Below, piece after piece: positions 22,082 to 33,470 of a DNA stretch of 44,564 bases (the stretch's first letter is position 1; every line of letters begins with the position of its first letter). A program made the translations under genes and the position numbers. Source of the DNA: Selaginella moellendorffii (Eukaryota > Streptophyta > Lycopodiopsida > Selaginellales > Selaginellaceae); the NCBI RefSeq assembly GCF_000143415.4, contig NW_003314337.1:236489-281052 (forward strand), given 5' to 3'. The notes beneath the pieces are model-generated. The model did no database searches. It was not told the origin of the DNA and worked only from the letters and a program-made list of their open reading frames with translations.

Positions 22082-22185
22082 TGTTAGGATCCTATCCCTT
22101 ACACCCTAAGCCAACTGGCTAAAGGGGTGATCACTTGATTGCAGGGCCCTTTCCTTATCCTATTATCCTGACCTGGTGCCTAACA
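22082..22185 (-). mobile_element. 5' LTR of short-LTR gypsy element (104 bp)
   Basis: On the minus strand it starts TGTTAGGCACC and ends GGATCCTAACA, giving a terminal inverted repeat TGTTAGG/CCTAACA. It is exceptionally short and shows no clear TATA box. The other end of the element begins with the same 11 bases but is followed by different sequence containing TATATTAA, so this copy may have suffered an internal deletion. Confidence 0.75.
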
Positions 22186-22900
22186 ATGGCACTAGTGGAT
22201 CTTTCCTAGGCATGATTATAAATGGATCAATCAAGATCATAGAGATTAGTCTATTAGTTAAAGTAGTCATTGCCGTGCTTTCTCATAAACTTTTCTTATA
22301 TTGGATTGAAGGCAGTGCGAATGTAAGCTTGAGGTTTGATCAAAGATGAGACCGAAAAAAGAGTTATCAGGGACAAAGGATCAAATACGTAAATCATTTT
22401 CTTTTATTGGAGATATAATTTGTAACAAGGTATTAACTCATTGTTCATGTTCACATTGCAATTGACAGTCCCTATCTTGATGCATGTTAGTTATTGTGGT
22501 TTTACAGGTGGTTAGTTGTGTGATGGATATTGGTGAAATGCTAAACCATTTTGTCTTAAGTTTCTTTACAATGCTCAATTCGTTTTAGAAGAGCCTTGCT
22601 ATTGCTCCTTGAGTTGCTTGGTATTAAATAAGTTTTAAGTTTGGTCAGAAAGAAAGTGGCATAAACTTATCCATAAAGGTGACTATTGTGTCTTCCTTTT
22701 ATAGCATTATGCTTGTGCCACGTTACACTTTACATTTTGTTAGATTATATGAGAGTAGTGAGCTCTCATTAATCCTAATTTAGTCTTGGTGGCCCTACAC
22801 TTTCGCTGAATATAGTGATATCCAATTTAGTTGTTTGAGGTTAAGGTGTTAATACCTGAATTATAACTTTATCTATGAGGAGGTTGTGTACCAATATAAG
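22186..22900 (+). mobile_element. Interior of LARD copy 2, second segment
   Basis: Noncoding. From about 22665 it aligns with LARD copy 1 from about 690: shared landmarks are gagagtagtgagctctca (22750 and 792), ttagtcttgg, and atgaggaggttgtgtacc. The match is broken at 22901 by the solo LTR. The earlier part has no clear match in the window. Confidence 0.65.
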
Positions 22901-24004
22901 TTCATTGTAAGGAATCAACTTCTCGAGGTGTTGTAGGGTAAAGGATCTCTGAAAACATGATTAAAATGATAAAGAGTTCATTAAATGAGACAAAGTGCGA
23001 CATCAAGTCCGAGACCAACTCTAAGACTGAGTCTGAGATCGAGTTTGGGACCGACTTTGAGATTAAGTTCGAGACTGAGTCTAAGACCAAGTTCAAGACT
23101 GAGTCTGAGATCCAAGATTGGGTCCGAGACCAAATCTGAGATTAAGTATGAGATTGAGTCTAAGGTTGAGTTCAAGACCTAGCTCGAAATTGAGTTTGAG
23201 ACTGAATCCGAATATTAATATAGGTCTTGGGGTGAAAACCCAAAGCGTGTGTTTCCCAAGGAGGGTTGTAGGAGGTTCCAAAAGTATAGTAGGGATAAGA
23301 AGATCCAAGAACCAATTTTGAAAGAATACTTCAATTGTGCTTCCAAACTAACTTGAGGTTGAGATTGATGCTTAAGGGCCTTAGGTGGGAGTGAGCATGG
23401 ATTTGGGTGGTGCTGAAGGGGCCACTTGAAGAAGTGTTCAAGAGCAACTCTCACTTTCAGAAGGGAAATCAACTGAAGTACTCCCGACTCATGTGAAGTG
23501 GTGCCCTATTTGAGTACTTTACAACTTATTTATCCTCACCCTTCTTAAGGGTTTAAGCCTTTCCTTCGGAATGGTAGTGGGGGAGTAGGGGTACCCATAC
23601 CGGGCCATTAGGCTATAGTGTTTCCCCCCAATGTTCTGAAGTTGTTGCATCTAAGGCTTGGGATTTAGAATGTCCCATAATCAAATTTTGTTATACCAAG
23701 GGAGGTTAAGAACTTAGAGGCTTAGTGTGCTTGGTTGCTTGTGCTTATGGGGAGTGTGGCTGAACCTTAAGTCCAGTCTAACCCAGGGAGGGGGATTGGG
23801 AGACAATTTAGGAATTCGTGGATGGATGGCTAATACTTTATTGTTTATGTAGTGAGTTGTTAAAATCAAATAAGACCAAGTAGGAGTTGGCATAATAGGC
23901 AGAAACCTTAGCAAAAGAACTTAAGTAAGGCCAAGGCCGTGATGATTGGACAGATAAAGTAAGCTAGCAAATTGGAAAGGAAAAAATTTATGGCTTACAT
24001 TCAT
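22901..24004 (+). mobile_element. Solo LTR with TTCAT target duplication
   Basis: An LTR of 1,094 bp (22906-23999) starts TGTAAG and ends CTTACA. It is bounded on both sides by TTCAT (22901-22905 and 24000-24004), and LARD sequence continues on both sides. A solo LTR forms by recombination between the two LTRs of an inserted element. Within it are a hexamer array (about 22985-23210), the conserved core block (23229-23296), and sequence resembling the large LTR family (gaagtgttcaagagc near 23430). The array yields several false reading frames. Confidence 0.9.
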
Positions 24005-24149
24005 TTCATGGTCTTCATTTTAGTTTTGATTAAATGTTGATCATGCATAACTAGCCTCTTCAAAGCATGCTCAAAGCTATTAGCTAGACATATTAATGAG
24101 TTTATTCCGATTGAGTTGGATTCGAGTGGTCATTTACTTCGTGCTTGTA
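24005..24149 (+). mobile_element. Interior of LARD copy 2, third segment
   Basis: This aligns with 950-1090 of LARD copy 1 (shared: gagttggattcgagtggtcattta). It is cut at 24145-24149 by the chromovirus insertion and resumes at 31254. Confidence 0.8.
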
Positions 24150-24903
24150 TATAGCACACCTAAATTTGGAGCTGAATTCTAAGCCCGTTGCACTCTGAAA
24201 CGAGGGTTTGGTACAATCCCATGAACACCAGCTCCCCGTATCCAGCACCTATATGCAAAATGGTGTCAAAGAGTGTTTGGCACAATTTTGGTATACTAGT
24301 GGCCTGATGTGAGGAAGAGGGTACCCTACCAACTAAAGCAGCATGGAGCTTGTGCTTAGACCCAAGCCAAATGCAGAATAAGGAACAACATAGCCCAGTG
24401 GAAGCCAAACTAATATCTCAAATGGTTGGATATACATTTTAACTACTATCCCTACTATACATTTGGAACCCCTATAGCCCCCTCCCCCTTGAGGAACACA
24501 CACTTTGAGCTTTCACCCCAAGCCTCCTTTAGTACCAGGAGTTAGTCTTTGGGACAAACTCAAAACTTATTAAATATGGAATGTCTTTAAATTGCGAATT
24601 TAGACACGAGATGAACACCATTGTGTTCAGAACAATCTCTACACTCTATAAATATGCTAAATGAGTAAATCTAGACATTTTCCATAAATAACATTTGGGA
24701 TTGAAATGAGACTAACACAAAGGACACAATAGCGAAGGTGTTTGAAAAACACAGTAAGCTATCATGTAGCGATATTGAGGGACTAGACTCAATATGTGAG
24801 GGGCCAATAGTATCAACCTCTTGCCATCATGGCAATAAGGAGAGAATGCTTATAAGGATTGGCCGACAAGTATCTTTCGATACCTGAAGTTATATTTATG
24901 ACA
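24150..24903 (-). mobile_element. 3' LTR of chromovirus
   Basis: 754 bp. Read on + it begins TATAGCACACC (from an expected TGTAGCGC) and ends ATGACA. It lacks about 150 bp that the other LTR has (the matching part of 30980-31160) but keeps the core block (24450-24521, -) that the other LTR has partly lost. Confidence 0.88.
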
Positions 24904-24920
24904 CTCTCCCCCCCTTGGGG
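24904..24920 (-). other. Polypurine tract of chromovirus
   Basis: On the minus strand CCCCAAGGGGGGGAGAG lies directly before the LTR, closely matching the tract at 3662-3678 of LARD copy 1. Confidence 0.8.
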
Positions 24921-25492
24921 AAGATCGATGTCCTTGTTGATGCATACTCGAGTTTAGCAAACCGTCAAGGAAACAACTCTAAAAGTTAATGGAAAGCACA
25001 CTATGTGGGAAACACACTGACTTAAATGAGTTATGGAACTACCTCCCCTCTACGTCCGAAGACGTTAAAACTCAAACACCCTTCGACTGTCATTGACAAG
25101 TAAATGACTAATGGAGTTAGCCACCCTTGCTGCTCCGAGTACCACTCAGCTTACAAAGGAATGATACATCCCTGCCTGCAAGGACATAAGGAGAAAGCTA
25201 GAGGCCCAACTTCCTCTGAGCAAGAAATCAACCCCGTTGGGAAAATTTAGACAACTATTATAAACTGGTAGATAAGTTGTTTACATGACCATGCCCCTTT
25301 GCAAAAATGAGTCATTGAGAGAGAAGCAAGGACTTGTGATCAGTCTATAATAGTGATCCCCATGGTTATGGATTGAACCCATGCACTGAAGTGCCAAAGT
25401 CAGCCTACCAAAACTAACCCAAGTACTAACAAACGAGAGAAACAAAACTAGAAATATATTACTTTATTGATTTATAAGATTTATTATAAGAT

Positions 25493-25931
25493 TTACAAAA
25501 ACTTGTTTTTATTACTATTCTCATACTCCATGACAAGTTCATAAGCATATGTAAGATTACTAAGAGGCTCCCAAGTTAATTCACAAGTTGGGTAACCTTT
25601 CCACTTAACTAGATACTCTCGACATTTGGCACATTTAAGCCAGTGTGTATCCAAAATAGCATCCACTTTATATTCAGGTTCACTATCCACAACTTCTGGT
25701 GATGGACGAATCACCCCTTGCCATGCAATATCCATAGTGTAAGAAACCAATAAATTGGCATGAAAAAACATTATGAACATTAGATATCTCTGCAGGAAGA
25801 TCCAACCAATAGGATACATCACCAATTCGTTTCAACACTTGATAGGGTCCAATATATCTTGGTAATAGCTTCCACAATAAAGATCCCTTAATGTTCAAGT
25901 CTCGAGAAGATAGCCACATTTGATCTCCCAC
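25493..25931 (-). pseudogene. Integrase C-terminal module and chromodomain
   Basis: The frame at 25683-25931 holds the GPY module: L-L-P-R-Y-I-G-P-Y-Q-V-L-K-R-I-G. The overlapping frame at 25493-25825 ends in a recognisable chromodomain: Y-K-V-D-A-I-L-D, R-E-Y-L-V-K-W-K-G-Y-P, then L-T-W-E-P-L-S-N-L. Chromodomains bind methylated histone H3 and direct integration to heterochromatin. A frameshift separates the two modules. The aromatic cage positions Y, W and W appear to be kept. Confidence 0.85.
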
Positions 25932-25979
25932 TTGATAGTATACATCCCAACAATGTTGATTCTTATCACGTTGATATCT

Positions 25980-26720
25980 ATCCTAAGCTTTGCCCATCGC
26001 CTCAATAACTCTAGACCAACCTTGGCATAACTGCTTTGCATAAGTCTTAACAGTTGGGATTAACACTTCGGACATTGGTTTCGATATAACAATCTGTTGA
26101 GGCACCCATGAGCATTCCTTTGCAGCATCTCCCATGGAGAACAGCCAATAGTGCTATGAAATGTGTTGTTATAACATATTTCTACTGTGTCAAAATGCTC
26201 AACCCAGTCACATTGGTCTGCCGCGACATAGTATCGCAAATAATCCTCAACTTAAGTATTCACACATTTGGTTTGCCCATTAATTTGAGGATGATAAGCT
26301 GTACTAAACTTTAATTTGGTACTGAACAATTGGAATAGTGTGCCCCAAAAATTCCTTGTAAATCTTGAATCTCTATCCAAGATCATCTCTTCGGGAAAAC
26401 CATGAACCCGCACTACTTCATGGAAAAAGAGCTTTGCTGCTTGTTTTGCATTCATTTTTCCCACAGTTGGAATGAAGTGTGCAATCTTTGATAACTTATC
26501 CACAACCACCATCAAAGTATCATAACCCTTAGACTTCAGCAAGCAAGTGACGAAATTAAGTATCACACTTTGAAATGGCTATATTAGTGCTAGAATGCAT
26601 TGCAACTTTCCAGTTTGCTTCTCAATTCTATGCTTACATTGCTAGTATATAGGGCAGGAATGGACATAGTCCGCTACATCATTTTCTATACCAAACTAGA
26701 AAAATCCCTTTTTCAATGAA
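25980..26720 (-). pseudogene. Chromovirus integrase core (E to K at catalytic site)
   Basis: The frame at 26252-26566 reads V-V-V-D-K-L-S-K-I-A-H-F (first aspartate), M-I-L-D-R-D-S-R-F-T (second aspartate) and H-P-Q-I-N-G-Q-T-K-C-V-N. In active enzymes the last segment reads D-G-Q-T-E-x-V-N, so the catalytic glutamate is lysine here. The remaining parts are broken by stops. Confidence 0.85.
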
Positions 26721-26999
26721 GCTAGAGTTTTTCGCTTTCCACCTGTCCCGCTGCTAGAACATCATAATGTTCTTGCAAAAACAACTGTTGCAGGACCCTT
26801 AGAGGGAAGATACAATCTTTCTTATTTATAAAATATAAGCCCATCCTGAACTAAAAAGTTAAGTTTCGCATTATTTTGACTAGCAACTTTTGCTGCTTCA
26901 CTACCAGGGTTCTGCTTCAATAACTTTGCATGGAGCAAGATTGCCTTCACCAATAGATCACTTCCATACAAAGCCCGAACATCCTTCGACTAGTCCAAA

Positions 27000-27715
27000 C
27001 TGATTGCTGATATTGCCCAGAACTGAGCTTGACAACTCAATGCATCCGGAACAATATTGTCTTTACCAGGTTTATATATGATTTCAATATCATATCTAGC
27101 AAGCTTCTCTTGCCAACAAGCCTACTTCAGCGTAAGCTTTGGCTACGTAGCAAAGTAGCTTAATATGTTACTATTCTTATAAACCTTGATGTGTCCACCC
27201 AAGTAGTGTCTCAAGTATTCCAATGTCGACACTATAGCAAACATCTCTTTCTTATATGTTGACCATCTTTGTTGGGTTTCATCCAATTTCTTGGAATAGA
27301 ACGCAACGGGACAACCATGTCACCTTAGCATAACACCAACCACTTTGTCACAATTTTACTGCAACATGGCACCAATAGTATAGCTAGATGTATCACAATG
27401 CACTTCAAAGGGTTTATCAAGATCTAGGATCCTGAGAATAGAAACCATAGTCAAGATCTCCTTCAACTGTACAAAAGCATGCTGACAAGCTAGTGTCCAA
27501 TGAAATGGTATATTACTCTTCGTCAACTCAGTCAATCGAAGAGCAATTCATGCAAAATTGCGGACAAACTTGTGATAGTATCCCACTAAACTGAGAAAGG
27601 AATGAACATCTGATATAGCGGTTGGGACTTCCCAGGACTTCATTGCTTCCACTTTCTTTGAATCTACTTCAATTATGCTACCACCAACTATATATCTGAG
27701 AAAGTTTATGTGTAA
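27000..27715 (-). pseudogene. Chromovirus RNase H region (degraded)
   Basis: No long frame survives. Position between the reverse transcriptase and integrase, and scattered fragments resembling the RNase H end (Y-K-P-G-K-D-N near 27060, minus strand), support the assignment. Confidence 0.55.
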
Positions 27716-28378
27716 TTATCCGAAAGTACATTTACTTTCCTTAATATATAGTTTGTGTTCACGTAATTTTTGAAACACTAGCTCCAAGTATTTCAAATGA
27801 TCCTCCAACATTTCACTGAAAACTAATATGTCCAAATAATCTTTGAATATTCTATCCATCATAGTGCTGAATGTTGCTAAAGCATTGCATAATCCAAATG
27901 GCATGACAAGGAACTTATAAGATCTGTACCAAGTCTTAAAGGCTGTCTTCTCCACATCCTGATCTGCCACCCATATTTAATGATATCCGAACTGCAAATC
28001 AAGTCATGTAAAATACTTAGCCTTTAAGAGTTGTTCTAAAAAGTCATCAATGTGAGGCAAACAATAATTGTTTTTAACTGTGATCTTGTTGAATGCTTGA
28101 TAGTTGATACACATCCTCATGATTCCATCCTTTTTCATAACAAAAAGGACCGATGCTACATAAGGTGACTTGCTTGGTCGGATATAACTTTTGTCAAGAA
28201 GCTTTGTGAGTTGTTTCTTGAGTTCAACCATCTCTTTGATGTTTATACAATACAGAGCCTTTGTAGGTGGTGTAGAACCTAGAATGACCTTAATCCAGTA
28301 ATCAACCTCATGGCTAGGAGGTAGCCTTGGCGGCAAATCCTTCAGAAAGATATCCTGACTCCTCACCAACAACTCCAA
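27716..28378 (-). pseudogene. Chromovirus reverse transcriptase (damaged)
   Basis: Frames 28004-28378 and 27716-27970 give I-R-P-S-K-S-P, V-M-K-K-D-G-I-M-R-M-C-I-N-Y, V-M-P-F-G-L-C-N-A and D-Y-L-D-I-L-V-F-S. The catalytic motif should read Y/F-x-D-D; here one aspartate is lost together with several residues before it. Stops lie between the two frames. Confidence 0.85.
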
Positions 28379-30376
28379 TATCTTCTTTGGTACAGGATTA
28401 ACCCTATCGCTGATTCAAATTGAGTCACTAACACCCTCAGCTTCCATTACTTGAACCCAAAAGGTCTAACATCCTTTTTTAGCTGCTTTTTGAGCGACTC
28501 TCACGATTAGGAACTTAGCATCCCAATCTTTTGAGGAATGCTTTTGTAACTGGAAGGACACACCAGGATGTTCTTCTAAATTCAATATAATATGACTTTA
28601 TCTAGCACCATAAGTCCCTTTAATATATTTGTTGAAGAAATCCATACCAAACACCATCTAAAAATCTATCTTCAACACTACCAAGTCCACTTTTTCTTTC
28701 CACTTAGATATTTTCATTGAAACATCACTTACAAATTTTCTAGCTATTTGCCCACCTCCCACAAACTAAAAGTGCATGGGCAACATCTATTCAGCATTCA
28801 ATCCTAATAATTTAACTAAATCTTCGGATATCATGTTGTGCGTATTTTGTGTCAATCATCACTCGGATTCAGTGTCCACGGACAAAGCCTACTAGATACA
28901 TTAATGGATCAATGTTTGCATTGACTGCGAGAAAAGCTTGAGGAAAGCAACGAAAATAACTCACCTCCTCTTCCTCATAATTTGCATTGACCAACTCGTC
29001 AACCCCTTTAACTTCACCACCACCGTCTTCCCTCATGACATTAACACAAAACATTATCTTATGTTTGGTAGGACATTCCAAAGACCTATGTCCTGACTCT
29101 CCATAATAGAAGTGGTGAGCCACACCACTTATTTCACTAGGAGCAAGTTTCACAGGTTGCTACTGCTTGTACCCACCAAGAGGAAGAACAGAGGGCCTAG
29201 GACTAGAAGAAGCTGCTAATGGTCTCCAACCACCACCACCTTTGTTAACTATTGCTTGTGAGCCTTTAGGGTGGAATTTGCTTTTCACCCTTTGTTTTTA
29301 ATCACCTTGTTTATTCCCAAAATTCTTATTCTCATCCTAGGTACTAGCATATGGCTGTTGGTATTGTTCCATGAGTGAGTGATTAAAGGCAACTTGTTGC
29401 ACTATCTCCTTACACTCCAAGTATGTCTTTGGCTTAAACTTCAAAATCTCATTGCGAGAAAGTAAACTTAAACATTCCAAGAAATAACTTCAAGCATTTT
29501 CATCACTCATATCTGCAATCATAATGCACTTCTGAGCAAATGCATTAACATAATGCATGAGGTCTTCTCACTGCTTTAACCGTCACAGCTCTGTGTGAAG
29601 TCTCAGACCAAGATCATTCGGCAAGTATTCCTTATGGATACGAGATTGCACCTTGGTCCAACTTTTAGTTTGCCCTTTTTCAGCACACACCTGGAACCAC
29701 TAAGTTTTGGTATGATTGGTGAGAAAGGATTGTGCACACATAACTTTCGTACGATCATCTATATCTGCCGCTATGAAATAGTTTTCCATATCATAGACCC
29801 AGTCTTCCAAAACCTAATAGTCCCACATGCCTCTGAAATTGGGTAGTTTCAGAGGCTTGAACTTTGAAACTCATACAATTGGAGGTGGTTGCAAAACTTT
29901 ACCATCCTCAGAACTTGAAGAGGAGTCCAATTGCTTAGGTTTACCTGGTTTAGCCATCTTAGCTTCTTTCTTCCTCTTCTTGTTCTCCTTCTTCAATTTG
30001 CGAACTTCCCTTTACAAATTCTTGATCTCAACTTTTTAAGCTGTACACTATAGTGCTGCAGCATTTGGCTCTTCCTCTTCTAACTTATCCTCAACCTCTT
30101 CCGTAACATCTTTAGTAGGAGTTTCCTCCTTTTGATTCGCCCGTCTAAAAGTTTCAATATCATCAGCATGGTTCCTTTTCACCATCCTGCTAGTTGCATA
30201 TATGCTTCTATCAGTAATTGAACATGCACACCATGTTCTTCCCAAATAGTGCAATTTAACTAATCCAAATTAGATCGCTTTGGATCTACTAGAAAAGTCT
30301 CTGCATATATAACTTGAGTTAAAAAATCTGACAAAAGTTGGATAGGAATCGTTGAGACAATTCCTCTAATACCAAA
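28379..30376 (-). pseudogene. Chromovirus gag and protease (degraded)
   Basis: The frame at 28869-29153 has a zinc-knuckle relic H-F-Y-Y-G-E-S-G-H-R-S-L-E-C-P. A working C-x2-C-x4-H-x4-C would need cysteines where H or F and Y now stand. The frame at 30048-30254 is the acidic, lysine-rich N-terminal part. Sequence between them has lost its frame. The primer binding site relic (TGGTATTAGAGG on minus) lies at about 30363-30374, next to the LTR. Confidence 0.75.
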
Positions 30377-31253
30377 TATAATGCACCTGAACTTGGAGCT
30401 AAACTCCAAGTTTGTTGCACTATGAAACAAGGGTCTGGTACAATCCCACCACCACTAGCTCCTTGTATCTAGCACCTGCACACAAAATTGTGTCAGATGG
30501 TGTTTAGCACAATTTTGGCATACCAGTGGCCTAACACAAGGAGGAGGGTACCCCACCGACTAAAGCAACATGGAGCTTGGGTTTAGACCCAAGCCAAACG
30601 CAAAACAAGGAGCGACACAATTTAGCAGAAGCTAAATTAATATCTCAAGTGGTTGGATATGCATTCCAACCACTATCCCTATTATACATTTAAAACCCCC
30701 ATAGCCACCTCTTTTAATACTAGGAGTTAGTCTCTGGGACAAGCTCGAAATTTACTAGATATGGAATGCCCCTAGATTGCGAATTTGGATATAGGACGAA
30801 CACCATTGTGTTCAGGACAATCTCTACACTCTGTAAATATGCCAAATAAGCAAATCTAGACACTTTCCATAAATAGCATTTGGGATTGAAATGAAACTAA
30901 CACAAAAGGCACAATAGCGAAGGTGTTTGGCAAACATAATAAACTATCATATAACAATATTGAGGGACTAAATTTAATATGCGAGAGTTCTTACCAAGCT
31001 AATGCAAGACAGAGCAAAAGAGAACTAAAAAGCTAGGCCAAGTATGTTTAGCCAAATAGATATTTAGGAATTTCGTCCTTATGCTCATCTGGCCAAGTAC
31101 AAATGTTAAGTTTAATTCACTAACACTTGGACAAGACTGGCGAATAAAGGGAACCAACAGTACCGACCTCCTGCTGTCATAACAATAAAGAGAGAGTGCC
31201 CGTAAAGACTGGCCAACAAATATCTTTCGATACCCGAAGTTATATTTGCGACA
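30377..31253 (-). mobile_element. 5' LTR of chromovirus
   Basis: About 877 bp. On + it ends TTGCGACA, i.e. TGTCGCAA on the minus strand, like the LARD LTR start TGTCGCGAA. It has lost roughly the first anchor of the core block (near 30715) but keeps the segment missing from its partner LTR. Confidence 0.88.
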
Positions 31254-32490
31254 TTGTACATGGACTTTTATCTTATATCTGGGGTGTTATGTTCATGTTG
31301 GATAAGTATATGACTCGATGATATAAGTTTAGTGTTTGAGTCTTGTGAAAGTCAAGTTGAAAAGTGATTGTTGGTTGTTTTGTGACTAGTGATTGTTTGT
31401 AGATTTTATCAAGGACTATTGACACTTGCTTCGCTCAATGAAGATTTATTAGTGATAGGCTTGCTTTACCAGATGGTGTTACAAAGGATCGTGTTGTTAA
31501 ATTTACATGGTTTTTTTATGTTAGCAAGTCAACTCTACTTCTGTTGATATCATTTGGTTGTGTTTAGTCCGTGGTGTTGGATTTCATTGAGTCTTAGACG
31601 TTGTGAGATGATGTGTTATTTATAATTGAGTATTGTTGAAGTATTGGTCTCAGATATTGAGTAAGGTATTTTTTACTTTGGTTAGCTTAGTTGTTAGAAA
31701 GCTTTAAGTGGTGATTTGCTCTTGCTTTCTATTAGATTTGTTCTGGTATTAATAGCATTAAAGTGATGCTTTGTTATTGACATTGTTGATGTTGAGATTC
31801 AAGTGAAATAAAATGTCTCTTTGTTGTTATTGATATTCATACATTTACTAGTTAACAACTATATTGATGTTCAAATGAACTGATTGGTAAGTTAAGCTAG
31901 TTATGTTTTAAATGAGATTGTCTAGTAAAAATTGACTATTGGCTTTTCTTTGAAAAGTGATTTAATCATGGGCTATACTAACCTTATAGAAAAAGTTAGT
32001 GATTGATATTAGTATATTTGAATCCTTGTTGGATTTGATTTGGAATATATTGATCATTGATGATTTTTTTTTTTTTTTGTTATAAAGTGAGTTACGTCTT
32101 GCTATAGATGGATTCATGACGGATCATTTAGTGATCATGCTTGGTTTTTGGATTAATGCAAATATGTTCTTCATTAATTTTGGCATTATAAAGCTTATAG
32201 ATATGTTGAGGAGGATATTATGGATTATACCAATTAGGCAAGACTTGGTTTTAGGCTTCTTTAAAATTTTTGTTCTTTTAAGTTTTATGCTCATTATTTC
32301 ATTTATTAGAAGTTGTTGAGGAAGACATTTTAGTTCATTAGTTTTAATGTTAAAATTAATTTTTACATCTCATAATCATTGGTGATGATTAACTATTATC
32401 TAGGATAATTAATTATCCATATCAAAGGTTTTGCTTAATTATTATTAATGTAAAATAATTTGCCATTCTTCGAGATAATGAATTCTTGTT
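31254..32490 (+). mobile_element. Interior of LARD copy 2, last segment
   Basis: This resumes LARD sequence directly after the TTGTA duplication and aligns with about 1090-2475 of copy 1 (shared: atttcattgagtctt, tttgttattgacattgttgat, ttggtgatgattaactat). It fades out near 32490, before the P450 pseudogene; no 3' LTR is present. No coding sequence. Confidence 0.8.
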
Positions 32491-32559
32491 AGTTTAATAG
32501 GGAGGCCAAGCCATATAAATCAACTTGTTTGGTTCAAGGAATGACCACTAGACCTGGAT

Positions 32560-33470
32560 GACAAGATGGTGCAAGAACACGCAAAAGAGCATCTTGGTGA
32601 GCTCAATTGGGAGGGCACCCGCCAAATGGAACATAAGTGTATGGCGTCAAACGGGAGCTCGAATATTCAAATCACTCCAGATCAAACTTGTCCGGATCCA
32701 TGAAGAACGCACTCCTCTTGTTGCTCTGGAAGATACTCCAATGGAACTGGATAAACACAACAAGGAGTAAAAACTTCACGAGATCAAGTAAATGGAGGAA
32801 CTTACTCGCCAATCTTTTGGAACTGTGAAGCCCTCCACAGTATCTGCTTGCGTGCCTCCCACCGCTGATATACTTGTCCAGCATCTCAAAGGTCTTGTGA
32901 CTCGCAATCTTTGCCTGCCGAAACTTACTCCCTGGAAAGTTGAGCATCCTCAAATGGAGCCAAAAGCTCTTTTTCCTCCTCCTCGTCTTGAATGCTCAAG
33001 AACAAGTTAAACACCACCGAGAACAAAGCCTTCTTCACTAGAAGTAAGCACCAACTTCCGATCCATCCAGCAAAAACCTTCGCAATGTGTGCCTGGGCGA
33101 TGGAGCTGGCGCTCACGACATACCTTCGCTAGTGTCGGGGCCAAGGAACGCCATGAGAATGTGGCGCCTGTGGCCCTCCAAGAACAAGCTCTTTGTCACC
33201 CATGAGCATCCTCATTGGGGCTGGCCAGGAGCGCTCGAAGATCTTGCCGTGGCTGGAGAACTAGAGCTTGAACCCAAGAGGAGCGCTTACCACCACCGTG
33301 GGGTGGCCAAACAGGCGTGTCTTGAAACCCTGGCCATACTTCTCGCGAGACTCGTAAAACTCCCATGGCCTGTTTGCTTTCATGGCGTACAAGAGATGGA
33401 GGGTTTCTCCTACGAATGAGAGCGGAATCGAAGTTTGTATGAGAGAAGAAATGCCGCCCTCCTGGAATCT
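32560..33470 (-). pseudogene. Cytochrome P450 pseudogene (CYP85-clan-like)
   Basis: The minus-strand translation in three frames gives P450 landmarks in order. The N-terminal region is G-E-T-L-H-L-L, then E-K-Y-G-Q-G-F-K-T-R-L-F-G, P-T-V-V-V-S, F-S-S-H-G-K-I-F-E-R-S-W-P-A-P-M and L-M-G-D-K. The middle has R-K/K-K-A-L-F-S-V-V-F-N-L-F and F-P-G-S-K-F-R-Q-A. The heme region reads L-T-P-Y-T-Y-V-P-F-G-G then E-L-T-K-M. The I-helix and K-helix segments are missing. A stop follows G-F-K-L (near 33265), frameshifts follow, and a lesion at the heme loop removes the cysteine ligand context. The pattern resembles plant CYP716/CYP90/CYP707 relatives. It is non-functional. Confidence 0.88.

Larger units (their letters stand above)
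18287..22185 (-). mobile_element. Ty3/gypsy element with very short LTR, minus strand
   Basis: A near-complete gypsy element on the minus strand: 5' LTR (22082-22185), primer binding site, gag with zinc knuckle, protease, reverse transcriptase, integrase and a polypurine tract (18401-18422, a C run on +). It has few lesions compared with the other elements: several in-frame stops, one frameshift in the reverse transcriptase near 20040, and a deletion that removes RNase H. The 3' LTR starts TGTTAGGCGCC at 18400 but soon diverges from the 5' LTR and runs into an inverted fragment of the same family. It appears to be inserted in LARD copy 2. Confidence 0.85.
24150..31253 (-). mobile_element. Degraded chromovirus (Ty3/gypsy with chromodomain)
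   Basis: A complete LTR element on the minus strand, flanked by the 5-bp target duplication TTGTA (24145-24149 and 31254-31258). Order on the minus strand: 5' LTR (30377-31253), tRNA-Met-like primer site, gag, protease, reverse transcriptase, RNase H, integrase, chromodomain, ~550 bp untranslated region, polypurine tract (24904-24920), 3' LTR (24150-24903). All open frames are short and broken. The integrase glutamate is replaced, the zinc knuckle has lost cysteines, and the reverse transcriptase catalytic motif is damaged, so it is dead. Its LTRs and 3' untranslated region match the LARD elements in the window. Confidence 0.92.

Noticed and set aside
32558-33419. Plus-strand frames (70-110 codons) in this region as genes
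   Set aside because: The opposite strand gives consistent P450 motifs across the same DNA; the + frames are shadows.
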